Below are positions 48,856 to 58,013 of a stretch of 64,000 nucleotides of DNA, piece by piece. The notes beneath the pieces are model-generated. The model was not told the origin of the DNA, ran no database searches, and saw nothing but the letters and a program-made list of their open reading frames with translations. A program made the translations under genes and the position numbers. This stretch comes from Actinospineispora eucalypti (GTDB lineage Bacteria > Actinomycetota > Actinomycetes > Mycobacteriales > Pseudonocardiaceae), in NCBI GenBank assembly GCA_014208095.1, contig JACHMT010000001.1, positions 2,852,001 through 2,916,000 of the forward strand. Direction: 5' to 3'. The number at the start of each line of letters is the position of its first letter. Within the stretch, counting starts at the first letter, position 1.

Positions 48856-50311
48856 CCTGATCACCACCCTGATCGCGGGTCTCGACCCGGCCCGGGCGGT
48901 GGATGCGGTGTTCGTCAACGCACCCCTGCGCGACTACGCGCGGCGGCCGAGGGTCAACGACTTCACCCTCCCGGTGCTGGGTATGGCGTATCTGGCCACC
49001 TACGCCACTGCCCGCGGCTTCAACGTCGGCGTCCTGGACGCCGAGGCCTACGGCCTGGCCGTGCGCGACACCGTCGCGCTGGTCAACCAGGTGGCGCCTC
49101 GGTGGGTGGGTTTCAACCTGCTCGCCCCGACCTACGAGATCAGCGCCCACATCGCCCATGCGCTGGCTCCTGGGATCAACGTCATGCTCGGTGGGCACCA
49201 GGCCAAGGCCATGCCGCTGGAGATCCTCACCGACCCGCGCATGCGCGGATGCGCCGCGCTGGTGCTCGGCGAAGCGGAGACCCGGGTCGCCGAGCTACTG
49301 GCCGATGACAACGCCCGGGAACGGCTACCCGGTGTGATGTGGCTCGACGCGCGCACTCAACGGCCCCGGATCGGGGTCGCCGACGCGAGCGCGGCCGCGT
49401 TCCTGGCTCCGGATGTGAATGCTCTGCCGTTCGTCGACCGCACGTTTCTCGCTGACGACCCCCATTTCGCCGGCGGGCGGTGGGAGGCGAACCTGGTCGG
49501 CGCGCGGGGCTGTCCGTACAACTGCTCGTTCTGCGGGGCCGCTGTCTCGGCCAACCCCGACATCACCATCCGCACCCGCCACCCGGACAACATCCTCGCC
49601 GAGATGACCCACCTACGAAGTGAAGGAGTGGCGGCGTTTCGGTTCGTCGATGACCTGTTCCTCGGCGCCCGCCGCGTGATCGAGCAGATGATGACCGCGT
49701 TCACCAGCGAACACATCGGTGACTGGGCGCAATGGGACGCCACCGGCCGGATCAACGTCCTGCACCGTGCCACCGACACCACCCTGGACACCCTCGCCGA
49801 CAACGGCCTGCGCGAGGTCGCACTGGGCATCGAGTCCGGCAGCCCACGCATGCTCGACCTGATCGACAAACGTATCCGCCCCGACATGACCCGCACCGTC
49901 GTCCGCCGCCTCGCCGAACGAGGCATCAACGTCAAGGGCTACTTCATCCTCGGCCTACCCACCGAAACCGCCACCGAGATCGATACCACCGTCGCGCTCG
50001 TCCGGGAACTCTGGGACACCACCGAGCCGCTGCCGGGGCGGTTCCGCGCCTCGGTGTTCGAGTACCGCCCCTACCCCGGCACCCCGGACTGGCAGCGCCT
50101 GATCGCCACCGGCCGCTACACCCCGGTCCAACTGCTCGACTACCAACCGATCGACCTCACCAGCGACGGCCTGGACGAATCGATGCGCGGCCGCGACGAG
50201 TTCAACTTCTCCGTCAACCTCCCGCTCGCCGACGCCCCGCTCGACTACATCCGCGACCAACTCGTCGCTCTCACCCGCGACCAACACGCCCGCACCACCG
50301 TTCCCGCATGA
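48833..50311 (+). CDS. Radical SAM protein with B12-binding-like N-terminal domain
   Basis: The 492-residue enzyme has a Rossmann-like domain of the cobalamin-binding type (about 20-190: LPVLGMAYLATYATARGFNV, MLGGHQAKAMP) and a radical SAM barrel with CPYNCSFC (Cys227, Cys231, Cys234) binding the 4Fe-4S cluster. VALGIESGSPRMLDLIDK and KGYFILGLPTET are typical of this class. The DxHxxG motif for His-on cobalamin binding is not evident. The reaction may be a methylation or another radical change of an unreactive carbon. It overlaps both neighbours, pointing to a stoichiometric operon product. Confidence 0.87.
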   Translation: MSTEQGSDLITTLIAGLDPARAVDAVFVNAPLRDYARRPRVNDFTLPVLGMAYLATYATARGFNVGVLDAEAYGLAVRDTVALVNQVAPRWVGFNLLAPTYEISAHIAHALAPGINVMLGGHQAKAMPLEILTDPRMRGCAALVLGEAETRVAELLADDNARERLPGVMWLDARTQRPRIGVADASAAAFLAPDVNALPFVDRTFLADDPHFAGGRWEANLVGARGCPYNCSFCGAAVSANPDITIRTRHPDNILAEMTHLRSEGVAAFRFVDDLFLGARRVIEQMMTAFTSEHIGDWAQWDATGRINVLHRATDTTLDTLADNGLREVALGIESGSPRMLDLIDKRIRPDMTRTVVRRLAERGINVKGYFILGLPTETATEIDTTVALVRELWDTTEPLPGRFRASVFEYRPYPGTPDWQRLIATGRYTPVQLLDYQPIDLTSDGLDESMRGRDEFNFSVNLPLADAPLDYIRDQLVALTRDQHARTTVPA

Positions 50312-50943
50312 GCCGCCGGGGTTTGTTCGTCACCGTCGACGGACCCGGCGGCGCCGGCAAGACCACCACCGTCGCCGAACTCCACCGCCAACTCTCCGAC
50401 GTCGGCTACTCGGTGCACGCCACCACCGAACCTTCACACCACACCCTCGGCGTGCTCGCCCGCCAGCACACCGACATCTACCACGGCTACGCCCTGGCCT
50501 GCCTGGTCGCCGCCGACCGCTACCACCACCTCGCCACCGAAATCCGCCCCGCCCTCGCCGCCGGCCGCATTGTGCTCTGTGACCGCTACGTGCCCTCCTC
50601 CTACGTCCTGCAACACCTCGACGGCGTCCCCACCGCCTTCATCGCCACCCTCAACACCGCCACCGACACCCCCGACCTGGCGGTGCTGCTCACCGCCGAC
50701 CCCGAACACACCACGGACCGCATCGCCCGCCGTGGTGCCCACAGCCGCTTCGAACACTCCGGCCTGCAAGGCAGCCAAGCCGAAACCCACCTCTACCGAG
50801 CCACCACAACCCGCCTTCGCGAACTCGGCTATCCACTGCACATCTTCGACACCACCGACACCCCAGCGGACCAAATCGCCGCGCGCATCGCCGATCGGGT
50901 CGTCGCGCTCGCCGGCCCGCCCACCCAGCGCGCGGGCGCGTAA
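50308..50943 (+). CDS. Thymidylate kinase-like P-loop nucleotide kinase
   Basis: The 211-residue protein resembles dTMP kinase, with the P-loop DGPGGAGKTT (11-20), an ATTEPSHHTLG segment in place of the usual REPGGT, the DRY motif LCDRYVPSSYVLQHLDG and a Lid-like DRIARRGAHSRFE. Housekeeping Tmk in actinobacteria is normally elsewhere. Altered acceptor-site residues suggest a different nucleotide. The ATG overlaps the radical SAM stop by 4 bases. The Nudix gene starts 63 bases on. Confidence 0.83.
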   Translation: MSRRGLFVTVDGPGGAGKTTTVAELHRQLSDVGYSVHATTEPSHHTLGVLARQHTDIYHGYALACLVAADRYHHLATEIRPALAAGRIVLCDRYVPSSYVLQHLDGVPTAFIATLNTATDTPDLAVLLTADPEHTTDRIARRGAHSRFEHSGLQGSQAETHLYRATTTRLRELGYPLHIFDTTDTPADQIAARIADRVVALAGPPTQRAGA

Positions 50944-51006
50944 GCTCCCCGCCACACACCGCGCCCACTCCCCAAGCGCGGCACCCGATGCGGCGAGGAC
51001 ACCCCG

Positions 51007-51468
51007 ATGCCCGACCGACACCTCATCGACGTGCACGTTCTACTCGTCAGCGACGGCCACGTGCTGCTCACACAGCGCCGCGACCCCAACCCCGAGTTCG
51101 ACGGCCGATGGCACCTACCCTCCGGCAAACTCGACGCCGGCGAATCCGTCCTACACGCCGCCGCCCGCGAAGCCGAAGAAGAAGTCGGTGTCCTCATCGA
51201 CCCCGCCGACCTGCACCACACCCACACCACCCACGTCAACGGCTCCGGACCCGAACCCCGCCTCGGCCTGTTCTTCCACACCCACCACTGGATCGGCGAA
51301 CCCACCAACCGCGAACCTGACAAATGCGCCGACGTCCGCTGGTTTCCCCTCCACAACCTGCCTGACCAACTCATCAAATATCCTGCCGAAGGCATCCACG
51401 CCTACACCGCCGGCACCACCTTCAGCACCCACGGCTGGCCGCTCTACCCGATACGTGCTGGCGTATAG
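51007..51468 (+). CDS. Nudix hydrolase (MutT-like)
   Basis: The 153-residue protein has a complete Nudix box at 40-62 with Gly40, Glu46, Arg54-Glu55, Glu58-Glu59 and Gly61. DVHVLLVSDGHVLLTQRRDP precedes it as in MutT/NTP pyrophosphohydrolases. It could hydrolyse a nucleoside triphosphate to the monophosphate. As the last gene of the glycosylase-radical SAM-kinase operon it may cleanse or complete the pathway of a modified nucleotide; this is inference. Confidence 0.85.
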   Translation: MPDRHLIDVHVLLVSDGHVLLTQRRDPNPEFDGRWHLPSGKLDAGESVLHAAAREAEEEVGVLIDPADLHHTHTTHVNGSGPEPRLGLFFHTHHWIGEPTNREPDKCADVRWFPLHNLPDQLIKYPAEGIHAYTAGTTFSTHGWPLYPIRAGV

Positions 51469-51800
51469 ATCCGCACGCCCGTGCCGGTCGACAGGTTGCG
51501 CCGCAGCCGGGGTTTGGATCTGTATCCGGCCTACAGGCGGATGGCCGCAGCGAGCGAAGCCAGTCTCGCCGGTCTGCGGCGGGGTGATCACGGACCGGCA
51601 TGATGAGCCTGCCGACGCGGTCCCTGGTACGGGAGCTCGCCCAACCCGCTGATTAAGAGCGCTCTGTGCCGTTTCGGCAGGTCTGGTCCGGTGGGCTGTG
51701 CTGTTGGTGTTGGTCGGTGTTGCACGCTGTCGGTCTTCTCGGGCGCGCCTCGGGCGCGTGGAATGCTTGTTCGTCCGCCGGTTCACCTCGGAGGACGGGC
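51469..51800. other. Gene-free stretch after the Nudix gene
   Basis: About 330 bases with no convincing gene, tRNA or strong hairpin. It marks the change from the compact operon to decayed genes. Confidence 0.5.
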
Positions 51801-51804
51801 GTGT

Positions 51805-52787
51805 GACCTGGGTGGCTCTTGGTGTCTCGGGCACACCTCGGGCGCGATGGCTTTTGCTGCCTGCGAAACGGACGACGAACTCCCGGCCGCTACGTGAGTC
51901 CCCCTATCTCGATCACAATCCGTCACGGGCCGATGATGAACGGTATAGACACGCGATCGGTTGGGAGGTGCCAACGCCAAGGCACTGTCTGCGGCAGCCG
52001 AGGAACTGTCTGCGGCAGCCGGGGCAGCCGAGGAACTGTCTGCGGCAGCCGGCGTCCCGGTCCGCCGGCCCAGCGAGGAACAGTGCTAGGCCACCCGGGT
52101 GAGGGACCTGATCGGGTTCACCGACCCGGCCGGGTTCGAGCTGCGGCAGCCGGCGTCCCGGTCCGCCGGCCCAGCGAGGAACAGTGCTAGGCCACCCGGG
52201 TGAGGGACCTGATCGGGTTCACCGACCCGGCCGGGTTCGAGCACGAGCTGTGCTACGGCCAGCTGGTGGTGCCCGGCTCGTTCCGGCCGGGGCGGGCAAT
52301 GTCCGGTTTCGTCACCGCCGGCCAGGGACTGGGACACATCGTTCTGATCGTGCCCGACCTGGCCGAGTCGCTGGACTTCTACCGTGGCGCACTCGGCTTC
52401 CGGGTCAGCGACGAGATCGACATGCACGGAAACCGGTTGGTCTTCTTCCACGTCAACCCGCGCCACCACAGCCTGGCCATCATGGGCATGCCCGGCCTGC
52501 ACCACCTGATGCTCCAGGTCGGCGGCGTGGACGACGTCGGCGTGGCACACGACCTCTGCCCGGACCGGGGTGTGCCGATCGCGATGACGCTCGGCCGGCA
52601 CACCAACGATCGGATGCTCAGCTTCTACCTGCGCTCACCCAGCGGTTTCGAGATCGAGTACGGCTGGGGCGCGGACACCGTGGACGACGAGGACCGGTGG
52701 GTGGTCACGCACATGCGGAGCACCAGCATCTGGGGGCACCGGCCGGGCGATGCGCGCGAGCCGGGCTGCGTGGAGCCGGTGGCCTGA
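51805..52787 (+). pseudogene. Extradiol (type I) ring-cleavage dioxygenase, frameshifted and with internal duplication
   Basis: The 3' part from GTG 52200 encodes 195 intact residues of a BphC/HsaC-like dioxygenase: GQGLGHIVLIVPDLAESLDF with the first metal His, HHLMLQVGGVDDVG with the second, and SGFEIEYGWG with the metal Glu. The N-terminal domain is broken. Pieces such as SRADDERYRHAIGWEV and AKALSAAAEEL lie in different frames upstream, an in-frame TAG interrupts the family segment before VRDLIGFTDPAGFE, and a perfect 101-base tandem duplication (52040-52241) shifts the frame. Such enzymes open catechols in aromatic or steroid degradation. The C-terminal half might still be translated but lacks half the fold. 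Confidence 0.85.
52040..52241 (+). repeat. Perfect 101-bp tandem duplication
   Basis: Bases 52040-52140 are repeated without a mismatch at 52141-52241. The unit is not a multiple of three. Just before it, shorter CTGTCTGCGGCAGCC units are also repeated three times, so slippage-prone sequence was already present. Confidence 0.95.
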
Positions 52788-52816
52788 GCCGCCTCGAGAC
52801 GGCCCAGGCCCCGAGC

Positions 52817-53307
52817 TCAGCTGCCCGTGGCGCCGTAGGTGAGTTTGTCCGCGTCACCGGCATTGAGCGCCTCGGTAACCCGGCTGAGGTCCAGGATGCG
52901 CGACTCGTGTAGTGCACGTACTTCCAGCCGTCCTCGGACCGGCGCAGCACGATCGAGGCCCGGAACGGCGCGACATAGAGGTGCTCGCTGCCCGGGAACT
53001 TCGCCGAGGCCAGCGCGCTGAGGTAGGCGGTGGCGAGATCCCCGTGCACGTGGATGCGGATGTCGATGTCCTCGACCTTGGCGATGCCGTCGAGGGTGGG
53101 CGGCACCTGCTCGTACCAGTAGGTCTTGATCTCCTCGTATGTCCCGAGCGCCCGGGCGTTCTCCTCCGACTGGTACACGATGTCCGGGTAGTCCCTCGGC
53201 CAGAACGTCATCATCGTCTCGGAGTCGACCACGCGGAACGCCTCGATCCACCGCCGCAGCATTGCCGCGATGTCGGCGGCGTCGTTGGAGCCCTCGTTGT
53301 TCGCCAT
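52817..53307 (-). pseudogene. SnoaL/NTF2-like protein with a C-terminal frameshift
   Basis: The frame from ATG 53307 (MANNEGSNDAADIAAMLRRW, then EAFRVVDSETMMTFWP) is a polar, single-domain NTF2-like protein with SEDGWKYVHYT near its end. Right after that, near 52907-52912, the family-like ending ESRILDLSRVTEALN continues in another frame to a stop at 52817. One missing base would explain it. Without the shift the protein runs on into the neighbouring pseudogene. NTF2-like proteins often assist ring-hydroxylating or polyketide enzymes; the partner here is unknown. A sequencing error is possible. Confidence 0.7.
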
Positions 53308-53317
53308 TGTGTTCCTT

Positions 53318-53464
53318 TCAGCCGACCCGGCCCGGGACCGCGAGGTCTTTGGGGATGACGCTGTTGCGCATGGTGAAGTGGGGAATGACGTACTTACCCC
53401 ACCGTTCGAGTTGTTCCATGATTCCCGCGTGGGAGTGTCCGTCGATGCGGAATCCCACGTCGTC
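53318..53464 (-). pseudogene. C-terminal remnant of a luciferase-like flavin monooxygenase
   Basis: About 48 residues before a stop at 53318 (DDVGFRIDGHSHAGIMEQLE, then RWGKYVIPHF) resemble the end of LLM-class flavin-dependent oxidoreductases. Upstream of 53464 the resemblance stops and a different, oppositely oriented gene end begins. The remnant lies 10 bases before the NTF2-like ATG, so both once formed one operon. Confidence 0.55.
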
Positions 53465-53746
53465 GTAGCCGAGCTGACCGCCCACCCCGGCCGCGCACTG
53501 CGCATGAAGCGTTGGCACCTCGGCGGGCTGGACGCCGACACCCCGACCGCGGGCCGCCTGCGCGACACCCTGCGCGTTCTGCTCGAGGTCCACCTGAACC
53601 AGCGCGAGGCCGCCCGCCAGCTCGGCGTGCACCCGCACACCATCGCCTACCGCCTGCGGCAGATCGAGGCCCAGCTCGGCTACCCGGTCAGCGAACGGGC
53701 GGCCGCGCTGCACGCCGCGCTGCTGGTGCGGGACGTCCTGGGCTGA
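53465..53746 (+). pseudogene. C-terminal remnant of a PucR/CdaR-type regulator
   Basis: RLRDTLRVLLEVHLNQREAA continuing to RQLGVHPHTIAYRLRQIE is the C-terminal helix-turn-helix of PucR/CdaR regulators. The large N-terminal sensing domain is missing, because 53464 and below belongs to a monooxygenase remnant on the other strand. The open frame reaching further 5' is accidental. Confidence 0.6.
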
Positions 53747-53815
53747 CCCGCCTCCCACCCCGGCTGCGGCCGGCGGTGCTGTCCGCCGAGTGGGTCCTCC
53801 AGGGTGGGCGCAAGG

Positions 53816-54832
53816 TCAGCGACGCAGCGTCTGGGCGGGTGGCTCACCGAACCTCGCCCGATAGAGGGAGGCGAAATGGCCATGGTGGGTAAAGCCCCAG
53901 CGGGCAGCGATCTCGGTGACCGTGGTGGCCCGCGGGTCGGCGTCGAGCAGCTCGGCGTGGATCCTGTTGAGCCGGACCTGACGCAGGTGGCGCATCGGAG
54001 AGATGCCCGTGGCCCGGGTGAACGCGGACTGGAGCGCGCGCACACTCACGTGCACGGCCTGGGCGAGCTCGCCGACCGTCCAGGGATGTTCGGGCCGTTC
54101 CTCGAGCAGCGCGGTAGCCTCACGCACCGCGCGGGGTGACGCGGTGGGGGCGGGTTTGTCCAGCTCAGCGGTGTAGTTGTGCCGCTGAGCCAACAGCAGG
54201 TTGTCCACCAGCAGGTTCTCCAGCGTGCGGGTGGTCAACGGGTGCGGCGAGCGGCCCTCGCGCCGTTCCGCCTCGTTGAGCACCAGCCGCAGCGCGTCCA
54301 GCCAGCCCCGAGCGGTCGGCGCGGTCAAGTTCATCTCCGGGGCGAAGGTGACCGGTTCGGTAATGCGCCGGTCCAGGTGCCGTTCCAGCTCGCGGTCCAG
54401 GCTCGCCTGCGGCAGCAGCACGGCGACCTGACAGCTACCGCCGCTCCACAACAGCTCACCGGCGGCGCCCGGGCCCAGCACAGCCGCCACCGAAGGAGTG
54501 GACCGCACCACGTGCCGCTGCACCCGCCAGATCGCGCCGCCGGTCAGCGGGAGGGTGACGTGGTAATACGGGGTCGCTCCGCTGAGGATCTGGGTGTCCG
54601 AGCCGAAACGCAGATAGCCGGTGGTCAGCTCCCCGATTCCCACCGCGTTCATGTGCAGCTCGAAGTCGTCGCCGGGCGTGGCCACGCGCAGCTGCAGCGG
54701 GAGGCGGGGCAGCACCCGTTGCAGCACATCGGTGGCAAGGGCGATGTCATCCGTGCGGGCCACCGGGTAGGCGGCGAGTAGCTCATCGGTTACGCCGGGG
54801 TGCACCGCCAATGCCGCCTCCTGCCCTCTCAT
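53816..54832 (-). CDS. AraC family transcriptional regulator
   Basis: The 338-residue protein has an N-terminal cupin-like ligand domain (about 30-220, with TPYYHVTLPLTGGAIWRVQR) and a C-terminal pair of helix-turn-helices (about 235-335: WTVGELAQAVHVSVRALQSA and TVTEIAARWGFTHHGHFASL, then YRARFGEPP). It fits the subgroup controlling aromatic or amide catabolism. The ATG at 54832 was chosen because residues further upstream lack domain character. No frameshift is seen, in contrast with its neighbours. Confidence 0.88.
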   Translation of the reverse strand: MRGQEAALAVHPGVTDELLAAYPVARTDDIALATDVLQRVLPRLPLQLRVATPGDDFELHMNAVGIGELTTGYLRFGSDTQILSGATPYYHVTLPLTGGAIWRVQRHVVRSTPSVAAVLGPGAAGELLWSGGSCQVAVLLPQASLDRELERHLDRRITEPVTFAPEMNLTAPTARGWLDALRLVLNEAERREGRSPHPLTTRTLENLLVDNLLLAQRHNYTAELDKPAPTASPRAVREATALLEERPEHPWTVGELAQAVHVSVRALQSAFTRATGISPMRHLRQVRLNRIHAELLDADPRATTVTEIAARWGFTHHGHFASLYRARFGEPPAQTLRR

Positions 54833-55042
54833 CGGGATAGCCGGGACCGTTCGCCTTCGGACGTTATGCCATCGGAATTCGATCTCTGCCGGCAGCCGGG
54901 GGACCGCCGGAGAGTGCGCGAACGTGACGGCGGGCGGCGCTTTTCGGATCGATGGACGGGTGCGCCGCCGGGTTGGCTGTCGGAGCCGGCGGCGCATCGA
55001 CCGTCGGCGTCGGTTTGGCAAGTGGAAAGAGGTTGACCCGAC

Positions 55043-56320
55043 ATGCCCGTGAGCCCTCGGCGTGGCCGCCTGGCGCTGACCGTCCAGCGGGTCCGCACCG
55101 AACCGGGGCTGCTCCGCAACGCCGTGGTGGTGCTCGCGCTCATCGTCATCGCCGGTGTCGTCGGCGGGATCATCCTGGGCAATCAGCGGTTCGTGCCGCC
55201 GTGGAGCGACCGGCTGGTGATCAGCGCGGAATTCCCCGCCACCCCGGGCATCAGCCCGGCCAACGGGCAGGAGGTGCGCATCGCCGGAGTCAACGTCGGC
55301 GACATCACCGACGCCGAGGTGACCCGGCAAGGCAAGGTGCGGCTCACCCTTTCGGTGGAGCATGGGCACCGGCTATACGAGAACGCCAGCCTGCTGCTGC
55401 GTCCGAAGAGCCCGCTCAACGAGATGTACGTGGCGATCAGCCCGGGCGGCCCGCCGGCGCGGGAGGTCGGCGCGAATCACGTCTTCCCGATCGAGTCGAC
55501 GGAGCGACCGATTCAGGTGGACGAGGTGCTGCGGCACCTGGACGACAACGCGCAGCGGATGCTCACCTCGCTGCTCGCCGAGTCAGACACCGCACTCACC
55601 AGTGCACGCATCGCGCTGCCCGGCGGCCTCGACGCCACCCGGCAGGTGGCCAATGACCTGCGGCCAGTCGCCGAACAGCTGGCCCGACGCAAGGAACTGA
55701 TCCGCCGGCTGGTCACCTCGGTCGGGCAGATCGCGCACGCGGTCGGCGGGGACGACCAGCGGCTGCGCACACTGGTCGCCAGCCTGCAGACCACGCTGCG
55801 CACCTTCGGCGGCCGCGCCCCGCAGGTGGACCAGACGCTGGCCGAGCTGCCCGGCCTGGTGGACCAGTTGCGCCACTCCACGAACAAGGTGCGGAACCTG
55901 TCCGACCAGCTCGACCCCACACTGCGCAACCTGGCACGCGCCTCGGACGCGTTCCCCACCGCGATGCGGGAGCTGCGCGGCACCACCGACCGGCTGGACA
56001 CCGTCGTGGACACCGCCGATCCATTCCTGGACGCCGCCAAGCCGGTGCTGGCCGACCTGCGGCCGTTCGCGGCTCACCTGGACGAGGCGTTGCCCGAACT
56101 GCGGGCCGCGACCAAGCCTCTGGACCCGGTAACCGACGCGTTGCTGCCCTACCTGCCAGACGTCGCCGCGTTCACCGTGCAGACCCGATCTCTGTTGAGC
56201 TTGCAGGACGCCAACTCAGGCATCCTGCGTGCCGCCGTCCCGATCAGCTCGCACTTCCCGCCCCCCACCCTCGGCCCGAACAACGGGATCAAGCCGATCA
56301 CTGTGCCGGGCGCTCGATAG
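55043..56320 (+). CDS. Orphan MCE/MlaD family protein
   Basis: The 425-residue protein has an N-terminal membrane anchor (about 25-47: [20 protein letters not shown]), an MCE domain (about 55-150, with [19 protein letters not shown] and [10 protein letters not shown]) and a long helical tail ([20 protein letters not shown]). MCE proteins form hexameric shuttles for lipids or sterols across the cell envelope, usually from operons with two YrbE permeases and six MCE genes. None are present here, so it is an orphan. The ATG is 210 bases from the divergent AraC gene. Confidence 0.88.
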   Translation: MPVSPRRGRLALTVQRVRTEPGLLRNAVVVLALIVIAGVVGGIILGNQRFVPPWSDRLVISAEFPATPGISPANGQEVRIAGVNVGDITDAEVTRQGKVRLTLSVEHGHRLYENASLLLRPKSPLNEMYVAISPGGPPAREVGANHVFPIESTERPIQVDEVLRHLDDNAQRMLTSLLAESDTALTSARIALPGGLDATRQVANDLRPVAEQLARRKELIRRLVTSVGQIAHAVGGDDQRLRTLVASLQTTLRTFGGRAPQVDQTLAELPGLVDQLRHSTNKVRNLSDQLDPTLRNLARASDAFPTAMRELRGTTDRLDTVVDTADPFLDAAKPVLADLRPFAAHLDEALPELRAATKPLDPVTDALLPYLPDVAAFTVQTRSLLSLQDANSGILRAAVPISSHFPPPTLGPNNGIKPITVPGAR

Positions 56321-56512
56321 GTGCACGGGCTAGATCACTCTGGTCCAGCGACTCCGGCAGCACCTGCCCGCCGTCGACGATCAACGCCTGGCCGGTCACG
56401 AACGAGGCCTCCGCGCTGGCCAGGTAGACCGCCGCGTGACCGATGTCGTCCACGGTCCCCAGCCGACCGCCCGGGATCGTGCGCTCCATGCTCTGGCGGG
56501 CGTCGCCCATCG
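56298..56512 (-). pseudogene. C-terminal remnant of a short-chain dehydrogenase/reductase
   Basis: The minus strand reads [20 protein letters not shown], then [13 protein letters not shown], the end of a classical SDR. The cofactor-binding and catalytic parts are absent. The remnant overlaps the mce stop by 23 bases and abuts an oppositely oriented amidohydrolase remnant at about 56515, so the break occurred by deletion or insertion there. Confidence 0.65.
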
Positions 56513-56526
56513 GGCACAAGCTCGCC

Positions 56527-56757
56527 GGTCCGACCATCAGCCGTGCCGAGATGCTGGCCACCTGGACCCGCAACGGGGTCGCCCTGCTGGGCTGGGAGGA
56601 CATCGGCAGCCTGACACCCGGCTACCACGCCGACGTCACGATCGTGGACCGCAACCCGGCCACCGGTGGGCTGGATGCGCTCGAAGAGACGCAGGTGCCG
56701 CGGACGATCCTCGGTGGACGAGCGGTCTACGACAACGGTGCGGTGAAAGAAGCCTGA
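56527..56757 (+). pseudogene. C-terminal remnant of an amidohydrolase
   Basis: [38 protein letters not shown] and VPRTILGGRAVYDNG are the end of a metal-dependent amidohydrolase of the YtcJ-like group. The metal-binding barrel is missing. It starts at the breakpoint shared with the SDR remnant. Confidence 0.65.
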
Positions 56758-56934
56758 CTCAGGCGCCCGGCCAAGGGAGCGCGACCGGCCAGGCTGCCCA
56801 GCCGATCATCGTGCTGGGGCAGCTCCCGGCGTCGGGTATGCGCGGCAAGTCACCACGGTGAGAATCCAGACCGGCGCTGATGGAGTCAGCGCCGGCCCAT
56901 CCGGTCGGAACTTGGCGTTTGCGAGTCGAGCGGC

Positions 56935-57156
56935 CTAGCGGCGATCGTCCCGGCCGTCGTCCGAGGTGGTGTGTTTGCTGAGCAGGCGGTGGATCTCGTG
57001 GAGGGTCAACCCGCGTTGATAGGGCAGGAGCGTTCTGCTGCGCCACACGCCACCGGGGGCCTCGTCCACGCGCACCAGGATGTACTTGCCGTAATTCATC
57101 GTTCGGAGATTGCGCCGTCGGCTTCTGCGCAGCTCCCAGCCGTGGCGTCGAGCCAT
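56935..57156 (-). CDS. Small hypothetical protein
   Basis: This 73-residue frame reads MARRHGWELRRSRRRN, YGKYILVRVDEAPGG and LTLHEIHRLLSKH. It resembles small actinobacterial proteins of unknown function with a basic N-terminus and a short beta hairpin. The ATG lies 16 bases from the left end of the IS21 remnant, so its promoter was probably displaced. It may not be expressed. Confidence 0.5.
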   Translation of the reverse strand: MARRHGWELRRSRRRNLRTMNYGKYILVRVDEAPGGVWRSRTLLPYQRGLTLHEIHRLLSKHTTSDDGRDDRR

Positions 57157-57171
57157 CTGTCGACGGCGCGC

Positions 57172-58013
57172 TGAGAATGACCCCGTAGCGACGGGTTGGG
57201 ACTGACCCCTTGCCTGAGGCTGGGGGATGATCAGGTTGGAAGAGTGGGCCGAGGTTCGCCGTCTGCATCGTGCTGAGGGTGTGCCGATCAAGGAGATCGC
57301 CCGCCGGTTGGGGCTGGCTCGTAACACGGTGCGGGCGGCGCTGCGGGCGGACGCGCCGCCGTCGCGGGAGCGGGGGCCGCGCGGGTCGCTGATGGATGCG
57401 GTCGAGCCGCGGATCCGGTCTCTGCTGGCCGAGCATCCGCGGATGCCGGCGACGGTGATCGCCGAGCGGATTGGCTGGACCCGGTCGTTGACGATCCTGA
57501 AGGACCGGGTCCGTGAGCTGCGGCCGTTGTTCGTGCCACCGGATCCCGCCGACCGCATCGAGTACCAGCCGGGCGAGGTGGCCCAGTGCGATCTGTGGTT
57601 CCCACCAGCGCCGATCCCGGTCGCCGGTGGCGGGGCGCGGGTGTTGCCGGTGCTGGCGATGACTTGCGGGTACTCGCGGGTGACCGACGCGGTGATGATC
57701 CCCTCCCGCAAGGCCGGGGACATCCTGGCCGGGATGTGGGAGATCATCGGTGGCTGGGGCCGCTGCCCGCGCAACTTGTTGTGGGACCGTGAGTCCGCGA
57801 TCGGCGGGCGCGGCCGTCCGACGGTGGAGGCCACGGCGTTCGCCGGGACACTCGGGGTGCGGATCAAGCTCGCTCCGGCGCGGGACCCGGAGACCAAGGG
57901 CCTGATCGAGCGCCGCAACGGTTACTTCGAGACCTCGTTCCTGCCCGGGCGCGGCTTCGTGTCCCCGTTCGACTTCAACGCCCAGATCGAGGCCTGGCTG
58001 ACCAGCGTGATCT
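57172..58013 (+). mobile_element. Truncated IS21-family element
   Basis: The left end TGAGAATGACCCCGTAGCGA with a second GGACTGACCCC copy 20 bases on is the multiple-repeat terminus usual for actinobacterial IS21 relatives. It is followed by an istA gene broken at its 3' end; istB and the right end are missing. Confidence 0.75.

Noticed and set aside
53270..53464. N-terminal extension of the PucR-like frame
   Set aside because: This part is antisense to the luciferase-like remnant and the NTF2-like start, so the frame is open by chance.
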